Assembly (NCBI GenBank): GCA_035575715.1
Contig: DATLXN010000007.1
Location: 65,054-129,053 of the forward strand
Length of the DNA stretch: 64,000 bases
Reading direction: 5' to 3'
Source of the DNA: JACCSI01 sp035575715
GTDB taxonomy: Bacteria > Acidobacteriota > Vicinamibacteria > Vicinamibacterales > UBA2999
Shown here: one piece after another, positions 54,863-62,123 of the stretch
Numbering within the stretch: the first letter of the stretch is position 1
How the letters are laid out: each line of letters opens with the position of its first letter
Notes under the pieces: generated by a model
Told to the model about the DNA's origin: nothing
Database searches by the model: none
What the model saw: the letters and a program-made list of their open reading frames with translations, nothing else
Position numbers and translations under genes: made by a program

Positions 54863-55077
54863 AGCTGCTCGTGGACATGAACCTGTCGCCGTTGACGGGC
54901 CAAGCGTAGTTCAATCCGAAGTCAGGACCTGCTCTCGGATAAACCGTCGTCAGCATCGTTGCCCAGGCACTCGAAGCCCACCGCGAGGACATCGAACGAG
55001 GCGCGCTCTTATCGATCGACGAGGCTGCGATCCGCGTCAGAGTGCTGCCTCTCCGCCGCCCGCAGGATCTGCCGTAA
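54859..55077 (+). pseudogene. DUF5615 (PIN-like) toxin relic
   Basis: A GTG at 54859 overlaps the DUF433 stop and begins the classic VKLLVDMNLSPL, which then breaks off into a stop. A short piece VVQSEVRT and, in another frame, the C-terminus VAQALEAHREDIERGALLSI...RVRVLPLRR remain. About half the gene, including the central acidic residues (HDLDF region), is missing, so the toxin should be inactive. Confidence 0.72.
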
Positions 55078-55137
55078 CACCCATCGGCCTGGCTGAGCGC
55101 CGCCCGAAAGGAGGCGACCTCTTGCTGCAAGTTGTAT

Positions 55138-55163
55138 TGGTTGCGGGGGCGGGATTTGAAACC
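55138..55163 (-). other. Initiator-tRNA 3'-end fragment (probable att site)
   Basis: Read on the minus strand, 55138-55163 gives the T-loop TTCAAATCC, the 3' T-stem strand, acceptor strand CCCCGCA and ACCA, the 3' end of a tRNA-fMet (CCCCGCA opposite CGCGGGG, with the C1:A72 mismatch characteristic of initiators). No D-arm, anticodon or 5' acceptor strand follows at higher coordinates. Integrative elements leave such a 3' tRNA copy at one border. Confidence 0.65.
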
Positions 55164-55486
55164 TTAGTTCGTGATTCAGCTAAATGACTGATGGTGCACG
55201 AGTTCTGGTCCTAAGGTATTGATACGTCGCCAGTTAACCATTAACTCTCGTTCTACTGCAGCCGACTGTAGTTCGCACTGGTCGACCTGAGTTGTGGAGA
55301 CATTGTGGAGACGGGAAACTGCGGGTGATCGGAAGGAACCATTGCCGACGCGCACGGCTCCGAACAGTTAGCGGTCCGGGCTGGGAATGTGCGCTTGGCG
55401 AGAACGCCACTGGGTATCAGTCAGGAGGTCTCAGGCGCTCGTTGTGAACACCTGGCGTTTGCGGAGCCTTCTTTCGGGGAGCAACT
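55164..55486. other. Non-coding left edge of island
   Basis: About 320 bases of A/T-richer DNA with no convincing gene. It contains GGAGACATTGTGGAGAC, a duplicated GTGGAGAC unit. No integrase relic could be identified in any frame. Confidence 0.4.
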
Positions 55487-56170
55487 ATGACCAAAACGCG
55501 AATCACCATGAGGGCCGAGAAAGCCGTGCGCCAGCTAACCGTAGCGGAGAAGCACGAGCGCAGGAAGCCAGTGGGCTGGTCTGATGCCGCGCTGAAACCT
55601 TTGCACGCTGAGCGCGCCCGTCTCGAGGGCCGCAAGCTGCTCGCCGCGCCGACCGAGCTGGTGGGCTCCACGAAAACAGAACTGGTCGCCGCTGAGGACC
55701 CCGCCGAACCGCAGTCGCAGGAGCGGCTGCAGCTGCGTGACACGCTCAATAACCCTGACGTGATCGGCATCGATGCGTCCGAGCAGCGGGCAGATGTCGC
55801 CACGCGAGCGGGGGTTCTGTCGCCGGCACTGGACGCGTCCATGTCAGTCGGTGCTACGAACTCCCTCGAACGAATGATGTGCCACCAAATGGCGGCTGCC
55901 CACATGCACGGCATGGAGGCACTGGCACGCGTCCACCAAGACCCAGACCTTCCTCCCAGCGACCATGCGCGGCTCCTCACCGCCTCGGCGAAACTGTTTG
56001 ATGCATTCAACGCGGCCGCAGTGACGTTGCTCAAGCTCCGCACCGGGGGTAAGCAGCACGTGGTCGTGCAGCATCAGCATGTCAACGTCGCCGCCGGTGG
56101 GAGGGCGGTCGTCGCGAATGCGATCCGACAGGGATCGCGGGAGGGAGGGGTGACTCAAGATGACAAATAG
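55487..56170 (+). CDS. Unknown protein of HGG-motif gene pair
   Basis: A 227-residue soluble protein with GGGAG upstream of the ATG. The middle (SLERMMCHQMAAAHMHGMEALARV) is His/Met-rich and the end reads VVVQHQHVNVAAGGRAVVAN, a 'VQHVxVxxGGxAVV' tail that I recognise from uncharacterised genes paired with HGG-motif genes on mobile DNA in Alphaproteobacteria. Overlaps the next gene by 11 bases. Function unknown. Confidence 0.65.
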   Translation: MTKTRITMRAEKAVRQLTVAEKHERRKPVGWSDAALKPLHAERARLEGRKLLAAPTELVGSTKTELVAAEDPAEPQSQERLQLRDTLNNPDVIGIDASEQRADVATRAGVLSPALDASMSVGATNSLERMMCHQMAAAHMHGMEALARVHQDPDLPPSDHARLLTASAKLFDAFNAAAVTLLKLRTGGKQHVVVQHQHVNVAAGGRAVVANAIRQGSREGGVTQDDK

Positions 56171-56528
56171 ACCCCATGCACGACGGAACGATGCGGCATC
56201 GACCCCGGACTCTACAGCGTCAGGCCCGCGTCGCGGTTGGCTAAAAAATGGTAATGCGCCAGGTGATCTGGCAAACGCGCCTCGGTGTGGTGCAAAGACT
56301 CGGCGCGACACCCTGTGTCAGAGTCCTGCGATGCGGAATGGGCGCTGCCGGATGCACGGGGGAGCCAGCACAGGGCCGCGCACAGCCGCCGGGCTCCACC
56401 GCAGCCAGACCGCGCGCCTGAAGCACGGGCGATTCACTCGCGCGGCGAAAGAGCATCGCGCCAAAGAGCGCGCACTGCATCGAGAGTTACTAGACGTCCT
56501 TCGAGAGCTCCGGGCGATGGGTCTGTGA
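56160..56528 (+). CDS. HGG-motif protein (HGGxSTGPRT)
   Basis: A 122-residue basic protein with CGAKTRRDTLCQSPAM, NGRCRMHGGASTGPRTAAG and LKHGRFTRAA: a Cys/His cluster followed by the HGG motif, found in many phage- and plasmid-borne genes of unknown function. GGGAGGGG precedes the ATG at 56160. Translationally coupled to the gene before. Its last codons and 3' flank are duplicated at 63.8 kb. Confidence 0.7.
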   Translation: MTNRPHARRNDAASTPDSTASGPRRGWLKNGNAPGDLANAPRCGAKTRRDTLCQSPAMRNGRCRMHGGASTGPRTAAGLHRSQTARLKHGRFTRAAKEHRAKERALHRELLDVLRELRAMGL

Positions 56529-56585
56529 CTGACGCGCAAAGTGGCGCCGACCAGTTCGAAACATCAACGTGGTCACGCTAAGGTC
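56501..56585. repeat. 85-bp direct repeat, copy 1
   Basis: From the last nine codons of the HGG gene to 57 bases past its stop; matches 63759-63843 with only three mismatches, all in the first ten bases. The non-coding part is identical, indicating recent duplication or an element end. Confidence 0.9.
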
Positions 56586-56864
56586 GAACATGATGGGTCG
56601 ATCATGCTTACGACAAATTGGTCGTCGTTTAGCGGCGCTGGAGCGACTCCGCCGCAGCGGTTGTGCAAGTTGTCCACCGCCGCGCGCCGCCCTTGCGCGT
56701 TATGCGCCGGTGCCTGAACGTGAGCGCTCACAGCTAGCGTAAGGGTGCTGAAGAACCTGAGACGCGTGTTAACATCCCGGCTCCCAAGGGGTTGGCCGGC
56801 CGGGCAGATGGCTGCCGGTCGGTAGCCGCGGTCTACTACCTTACTTGTTAGGCAGGTTTCGCCA
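56586..56864. other. Intergenic region with repeat C and cassette-junction box
   Basis: No gene. Holds repeat C at 56757-56795 (39 bases, CTGAGACGCGT...GGGTTGG), a hairpin around GGCAG/CTGCC near 56805-56817, and GTTAGGC at 56847-56853, the consensus attC right-end (R') box, 12 bases before the next start codon. Confidence 0.55.
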
Positions 56865-57470
56865 ATGATCGACCCGGCACGCTTTGACCTCATCAAGCGA
56901 AGGCACGGTGCCTACGGGAGCTGGGCGGTGTGGGCTCCGCCGACTTCCGCCCCAAAGTCGAACATGGGTGACCTCACTGTTCTGGACGAACTCGCTAACC
57001 AAACACTGCTCGAGACGTTAAACCCCGGCGTCGTCATGATCGGGCTCAACATCTCGCGTGGATTCCCGGACCAGCCCTTTCGCAATTTCCACGACCCTAG
57101 CCCCGCGGCGAACGACTTCAAGATCCGGTACGCCTTTCACGACACCGTCTTCTGGGGCGCATACATGACGGATGTCATCAAGGGCTTCGTGGAGCCCGTT
57201 TCAGGGAAGTTGCTTGACTACCTACGAGGGCATCCCCAGGTTGTCCACACCCACCTGAACACGCTTCGCGAGGAATTGCTGGACCTCGGACATCCCAAAC
57301 CCCTTATCTTGGCCTTCGGACGCGCGGCCCACGGACTACTTGCAGAGAACCTCATGGCGGAAGACTTCTCGGCCTTGGTTTCGTTGACACACTACAGCCA
57401 TCACATCTCGAAGGAAGACTACCGTGATGCCGTTCATCAGCAAATCCTGACTGCTGGACAAACTGCCTAA
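56865..57470 (+). CDS. Cassette-type protein of unknown function
   Basis: A 201-residue soluble protein. VVMIGLNISRGFPDQPFRNFHD and FWGAYMTDVIKG suggest a distant uracil-DNA-glycosylase-like/DUF1643-like fold, but I cannot assign it. It starts 12 bases after GTTAGGC and its TAA stop lies within GCCTAAC, exactly how integron cassette genes sit between attC boxes. Moderately lower GC than the chromosome. Confidence 0.7.
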   Translation: MIDPARFDLIKRRHGAYGSWAVWAPPTSAPKSNMGDLTVLDELANQTLLETLNPGVVMIGLNISRGFPDQPFRNFHDPSPAANDFKIRYAFHDTVFWGAYMTDVIKGFVEPVSGKLLDYLRGHPQVVHTHLNTLREELLDLGHPKPLILAFGRAAHGLLAENLMAEDFSALVSLTHYSHHISKEDYRDAVHQQILTAGQTA

Positions 57471-57536
57471 CCTCCAAATGGAGCCGAGGCGTCGGCTGTC
57501 TCGTGTCATCGTCGTTGCGGCGCGCGGCTCATTTGG
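57465..57536. repeat. attC-like palindrome 1
   Basis: GCCTAAC (57465-57471) followed by CCAAATGGAGCCG (57474-57486) and its near-complement CGGCTCATTTGG (57525-57536). The left arm has one extra G, the extrahelical base that marks the recombining strand in attC sites. The matching right R' box (GTTAGGC) was not found after it. Confidence 0.55.
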
Positions 57537-57572
57537 CCCGTCCGATAGAATTAACGAGCAGGACACGATCGC

Positions 57573-58066
57573 ATGAGCCGGCAGTTCATATTCCGCCACT
57601 ACCCCTGGATAGCAGCAATTGCCGCGTTAGTCGGCGTCGTTGGCGTCTCTGCGAACACCGCAGGTGACCGACCATCCATGATCGGGTCCGTTGTCGCCGG
57701 GGTTCTCGCATTTTGTTATTTCGCGCAGACCCAGAAGCTTGCCGAAATGTCCTTGTTTAAGGAGTTGTTCACGGATTTCAACCGGCGCTACGACGATCTG
57801 AACGAGCTACTTACGGCATTGCGGTCTCCGGTGAGGCTTCCGACGCCGCGAGTCGGAAAACCATCGTCGACTACTTTAACTTGTGCGCCGAAGAGTACCT
57901 CTGGTATTCAGAGGGCTACATTCACGATGAGGTGTGGCGCTCCTGGTGCGCCGGTATGGTCTGGTACTTTGACCGCGAACCCTTCAGACGTGTTTGGGTC
58001 GAAGAAGGCGCGAAGAATTCGTACTACGGGCTGTCGCTTGAGGCCATACGTAGCGGCGCGGGTTAA
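57573..58066 (+). pseudogene. Cassette-type membrane protein, frameshifted
   Basis: Starts MSRQFIFRHYPWIAAIAALVGVVGV with two membrane helices (about 9-25 and 35-52) and a helical cytoplasmic part to NELLTALRS; a frameshift near 57830 moves the rest (KTIVDYFNLCAEEYLWYSEGYI...SLEAIRSGAG) into another frame, ending at TAA 58066 inside GGTTAAC. The C-terminal motif is familiar from cassette-borne hypothetical genes. One base change would restore it, so a sequencing error is possible. Confidence 0.6.
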
Positions 58067-58117
58067 CTTCGAAATGGAGCCGACGCGCGCCGGCTCTGAG
58101 CGCGCGGCTTATTTGCC
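58061..58117. repeat. attC-like palindrome 2
   Basis: GGTTAAC (58061-58067), then GAAATGGAGCCG (58071-58082) and CGGCTTATTTGCC (58105-58117), a diverged copy of palindrome 1 with the same bulged position. It closes the second cassette-like gene. Confidence 0.5.
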
Positions 58118-58539
58118 ACGTCAGCCCGCATAAGTGGACGCACATCGATTAACGATGATTTACCGGGCGGCTGGTTTCACACATGGCGTTTCTAAACGAG
58201 ATCCTGGCGGGGCCGGCCCTCTGAGACGCGTAGTAACATCCCGGCGCCCAGTGGGTTGGAGCAGAATCGCGACGCGCGTAATGGTGCCGGGCCGAAACCG
58301 GGCGGCCTCCTATTCGCGTTTCCTGGTGATCGTTCTAGATCACCGCGCATCGTGACGCGTGGGGCGGTTACAAAGCTGCGCGCGGACCTCACGACGTTTG
58401 CGGAGGTGTGACCTCAGGGTCTTCTCTCTTTGCGCGAACGCTTCGCGCATTGGCGCGGGCTGACTAGGTTTTCGGAAGATACCCTAGAGCGCGACGCCAG
58501 GGCCCAAGTTAGTTGTCTCAGTTTGAAAGTTGAGCAGCC
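58118..58539. other. Repeat-bearing intergenic region upstream of kinase
   Basis: About 420 bases without a gene. Contains repeat B (58184-58217, GAGATCCTGGCGGGG core; second copy 63847-63880) and repeat C (58221-58259; other copy 56757-56795), followed by the presumed promoter of the kinase gene. Confidence 0.55.
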
Positions 58540-61500
58540 ATGACCAGCAACTCGGAGCGATGGCAGCGGATCAGGACCGTGTTGGACGACGTCCTGCAGC
58601 ATGAGCCGGCGGCATGGCCGGCGCTGGTTGCACGCCTGTGCGCGGGCGACGTGGAGGTGCAGGGCGAGGTCGAGGCGATGCTGGCCGTGCACCTTCGGGT
58701 CGGCACTTTTCTCGAATCGCCGGCAGGCTTGGTTCTGACAGCCACAGACGGCGAGGACGTCAGTGGCCGCGAGGTCGGCAACTATCGTATCGAGTCGCGT
58801 CTTGGCGCCGGAGGCATGGGCGAGGTCTATCGCGCCCTCGACACCCGGCTGAATCGGCCGGTCGCGCTCAAGCTGCTCTCGTCACGCGTCACGGGCGATG
58901 CGGACCGCCTCCAGCGATTCGGCGCCGAAGCGCGCGCCGCGTCGTCGCTCAACCATCCCCATATCCTGATCATTCACGACTTCGGCGAGCTCGACGGGCG
59001 GCCGTTCATCGTCAGCGAGCTCGTTGAAGGACACACGCTGCGGCAACGCCTCGACGCCGGGTCGGTGTCGGTACGTGAAATCATCGACATCGCGACGCAG
59101 GTGGCCAGCGCCCTCTCGGCGGCGCACGCGCGCGGCATCGTGCACCGCGACATCAAGCCCGAGAACATCATGGTGCGCCCGGATGGCTACGTGAAGGTCC
59201 TCGACTTCGGTCTCGCCAAGCTGACCGCGCACGACGAGGCCGGTGCGGCACCATCGATCCTGCGCACCGAGCCGGGGATGGTTATGGGCACCCCGCAATA
59301 CATGTCGCCGGAGCAAGCCCGCGGTCAGCCAGTCGACTTCCGTTCCGACCAGTTCTCGTTCGGCGTCGTGCTCTACGAGCTGGCGACGGGCCGCAGCCCG
59401 TTCGCACGCCGCTCCATCGTGGAGACCGCGGCGGCCGTGATCACCGACGAGCCCGAGCCGATCGCTCGGCTCTCGCCGCAGACGCCGCCGCCCTTGCGCT
59501 GGGCGATCGAGCGCTGCCTGGCGAAGAATCGTGACGATCGCTACGCCTCGACTATCGAACTGCACCGCGATCTGGCAACGGTCCACGACCGCATTTCGGA
59601 CATCCAGCGGGCGCCGGCTCTTGCCGTGTCCAATCTGCCTCGTGCGTCGACACCCCTCCTCGGCCGCGACGCCGATGCTGCGGCTATCCGGCAGTTGCTC
59701 GCCCGAGACGAGATCCGGTGGGTCACGCTGACCGGCCCTGGAGGCGTAGGAAAAACGCGGCTCGCCGTGCAGGTGGGGGCGGACATGGCGGGGCATTTCA
59801 CGGGCGCCGTGTTCTTCGTGGCGCTTGGCGGTATCACCGATCCGAATCTGGTGGCATCGACTCTTGCGCAGGCGCTCGAGGTGCGCGCCGTCGGCAGTGA
59901 AACGTCTCTGGCGGCCCTCAAACGCCAACTGAAAGGTCTCGCAACGCCGATCCTGCTCGTGCTCGACAACTTTGAGCACGTGGCCTCTGCCGCCGTCGCC
60001 CTCGCCGAACTGCTCGAATGGTCGCCGCACGTGAAGATCCTCGTGTCGAGCCGCGCATCGCTGCACGTGTCGGCCGAGCACGAGTATCAGGTGACTCCGC
60101 TCGGTGTTCCCGACCTGCGTCTGCGACGCGCCGATGCGCTGGCCGCCTTCCCCGCGGTGGCGCTATTCGTCGAACGGGCACGCGCCGCGCGGAGTGATTT
60201 CGCGCTGACGGACGAGAACGCCGCGGCGGTGGCGGCGATTTGCGTCACGCTGGACGGGTTGCCGCTGGCCATCGAACTGGCGGCGGCACGCGTGAAAGTG
60301 CTACCGCCGGCGGCGCTGCTGGCGCGGCTGGAGGGGAAGCGGCTGTCGCTCGCCGGCGGCGCCCGCGACCTGCCCGCACGCCAGCAGACCCTGCGCAGCA
60401 CGATCGACTGGGGTTACGACCTGCTCACGCCCGCCGAACAGCGATTGTTCCGCCGGCTGGCTGTTTTTGCCGGCGGCTGGACGTTCGAGAGCGCCGAGGC
60501 GGTGTGCGATGCCGCGCAGGACCTGGCACTCGACGTCTACGACGGAATCTCCTCGCTCGTGGACAAGAGCCTGGCGCAGCCCCTTCCGACCCGGACCGGC
60601 GAGCCGCGCTTCACCATGCTGGAAACAATCCGTGAGTATGGCTTGGACCAACTCGCCATCGCCGGCGAAGCCGCCGCGACGCGCAAGGCGCACGCCGCCT
60701 ACTGTTTAGTCCTGGCGGAGGAGGGGAGCACGAGCGAGGCCGCGGCCCAGGCGAAGTGGTTTGACCTGTGCGACGCCGAGCACGCCAATCTCCGCGCCGC
60801 CGTCGACTATTTGATCGAGACGCAGCAGGCTGAGTGGGCGATGAGGCTGGCATCGGCGCTGCTCCCGTTCTGGCAGGCGCGCGCGCATTTGTCAGAAGGC
60901 AAAGACCAGCTGTCGCGTGCGCTGCGTCTTGACGACGCCCTCGCGGTGTCCGCCGTACGCGCACGCGCCACGTTTTCCTTGTCGACCTTAATCTTCGCCA
61001 TGGGCGACCCGGTTGGCTGCGAGTCCCTGAATCGCGCCGCAGTCGAGGCTTACCGAACGCTGGGTGATCGGCGTGGAATGGCTGTCGCCTTGAATGCGAT
61101 CGGCGTCTGCCAACACTCGCTGCATCGCAACGCGGAAGCGCGGAGGGACTTCGAGGAGGCGCTGGTCATCTGGCGGGAGCTTGGTAACGAGCAGGCCGCG
61201 GCGCGTACCCTCGTCAACCTGGCGGCCGTGTCAGTCGACGCTGGCGAGGTGCCCCGAGCGATCGAGTTGTACGGCCAGGTGCGCGTTGCGTGCGATCGAA
61301 TCGACGATCACTCAGGAGCGGCATGGGCGATCAACTTCGAGGCACAAGTTCAGGCCGGGCGCGGGGAGCACGAGGTGGCGCGCGCACTGTACGCCGAAGC
61401 GCTCCGTCGATTCCATACGATTCGCGATGCCTGGGGTGCCGGCGACTCGCTGCTCGCGCTTGGCCACATCGCGTTGGCGATCGGCGATGGGGTCGAGGCG

Positions 61501-61824
61501 CGCACACAGTTTGCCGAGGCGCACACCGTCTTCAAAGGCGCCGGCGACATTCGCGGCGCCGTGCGCGTCATCGAGGCGTTTGCGCGTCTGGCGGCCCGGC
61601 AGCGGGATGCGACGCGCGCGCTGACGCTGGCGGGCGCGGCCGCCGCCCTCCGACAGACCCTCAGCGTCCCCTTGCCCTCATCAGAGAGAGAGAGCCTCGA
61701 GCGTGTCCTCGACACGGTGCGCCAAAGCGCCGACGATCAGGAAGCGAGCGCTGCCTGGATGGCAGGCTGGTCGCTGTCCGCGGAGGACGCAGTGCACTAC
61801 GCGATCAGCGGCTCGCGACCCTGA
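58540..61824 (+). CDS. Serine/threonine kinase fused to STAND-type ATPase and TPR domain
   Basis: A 1094-residue regulator. Residues 1-75 are a helical N-terminal region common before acidobacterial kinases; the kinase domain follows with G-loop GAGGMGEV (89-96), Lys111, HRD (202-204) and DFG (222-224); then a NB-ARC/AfsR-like ATPase with Walker A GPGGVGKT near 403 and LLVLDNFEHV near 472, a winged-helix segment, and a long C-terminal TPR array (about 720-1080). Such proteins couple ligand or partner sensing to phosphorylation. No DNA-binding output is visible. It sits alone within the island. Confidence 0.9.
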   Translation: MTSNSERWQRIRTVLDDVLQHEPAAWPALVARLCAGDVEVQGEVEAMLAVHLRVGTFLESPAGLVLTATDGEDVSGREVGNYRIESRLGAGGMGEVYRALDTRLNRPVALKLLSSRVTGDADRLQRFGAEARAASSLNHPHILIIHDFGELDGRPFIVSELVEGHTLRQRLDAGSVSVREIIDIATQVASALSAAHARGIVHRDIKPENIMVRPDGYVKVLDFGLAKLTAHDEAGAAPSILRTEPGMVMGTPQYMSPEQARGQPVDFRSDQFSFGVVLYELATGRSPFARRSIVETAAAVITDEPEPIARLSPQTPPPLRWAIERCLAKNRDDRYASTIELHRDLATVHDRISDIQRAPALAVSNLPRASTPLLGRDADAAAIRQLLARDEIRWVTLTGPGGVGKTRLAVQVGADMAGHFTGAVFFVALGGITDPNLVASTLAQALEVRAVGSETSLAALKRQLKGLATPILLVLDNFEHVASAAVALAELLEWSPHVKILVSSRASLHVSAEHEYQVTPLGVPDLRLRRADALAAFPAVALFVERARAARSDFALTDENAAAVAAICVTLDGLPLAIELAAARVKVLPPAALLARLEGKRLSLAGGARDLPARQQTLRSTIDWGYDLLTPAEQRLFRRLAVFAGGWTFESAEAVCDAAQDLALDVYDGISSLVDKSLAQPLPTRTGEPRFTMLETIREYGLDQLAIAGEAAATRKAHAAYCLVLAEEGSTSEAAAQAKWFDLCDAEHANLRAAVDYLIETQQAEWAMRLASALLPFWQARAHLSEGKDQLSRALRLDDALAVSAVRARATFSLSTLIFAMGDPVGCESLNRAAVEAYRTLGDRRGMAVALNAIGVCQHSLHRNAEARRDFEEALVIWRELGNEQAAARTLVNLAAVSVDAGEVPRAIELYGQVRVACDRIDDHSGAAWAINFEAQVQAGRGEHEVARALYAEALRRFHTIRDAWGAGDSLLALGHIALAIGDGVEARTQFAEAHTVFKGAGDIRGAVRVIEAFARLAARQRDATRALTLAGAAAALRQTLSVPLPSSERESLERVLDTVRQSADDQEASAAWMAGWSLSAEDAVHYAISGSRP

Positions 61825-61827
61825 CGG

Positions 61828-62100
61828 TTACTTCACGTTGACGGGGTCGAGCAGCCGGCGCACCGCCGAAATACGATTGGCCGGAATCCCGGTCAGGCGC
61901 GCGTGCTCGGTAATCGTGGCCTCGTCAGGCGCGAGGTAGACACAATAGACCTTGTTCTCCGTCACATAACTGTGCAGCCACTGGATCTGCGGACCCAGGG
62001 CACCGAGCGACTCCAGCGACTTGATGGAGACCGCACGCAGGTCTTCGTCGGTCAGGCCGCCGACGTTCGGAATCTCCCGTTCGATGACGAATTGCGGCAT
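61828..62100 (-). CDS. DUF4242 (SCO4226-type nickel-binding) protein
   Basis: A 90-residue ferredoxin-like-fold protein of DUF4242: MPQFVIEREIPNVGGLTDEDL, WLHSYVTENKVYCVYLAPDEATI, EHARLTGIPANRISAV. Relatives bind nickel. It lies 23 bases downstream of the FAD oxidase on the same strand, so the two probably form an operon. Confidence 0.88.
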   Translation of the reverse strand: MPQFVIEREIPNVGGLTDEDLRAVSIKSLESLGALGPQIQWLHSYVTENKVYCVYLAPDEATITEHARLTGIPANRISAVRRLLDPVNVK

Positions 62101-62123
62101 AGCGTTCGAATATTAATCCATCA

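Noticed and set aside
54711..55187. Plus-strand 158-codon frame over the DUF433/DUF5615 region
   Set aside because: It is out of frame with both recognisable genes; only a short piece coincides with the toxin relic.
55138..55240. A full tRNA gene
   Set aside because: Only the T-loop-to-CCA part matches; no anticodon arm, D-arm or 5' acceptor strand can be folded.
56757..56853. Complete attC site upstream of the first cassette gene
   Set aside because: GTTAGGC is present, but no matching left box or palindromic arms could be paired across this stretch, so only the R' box is reported.
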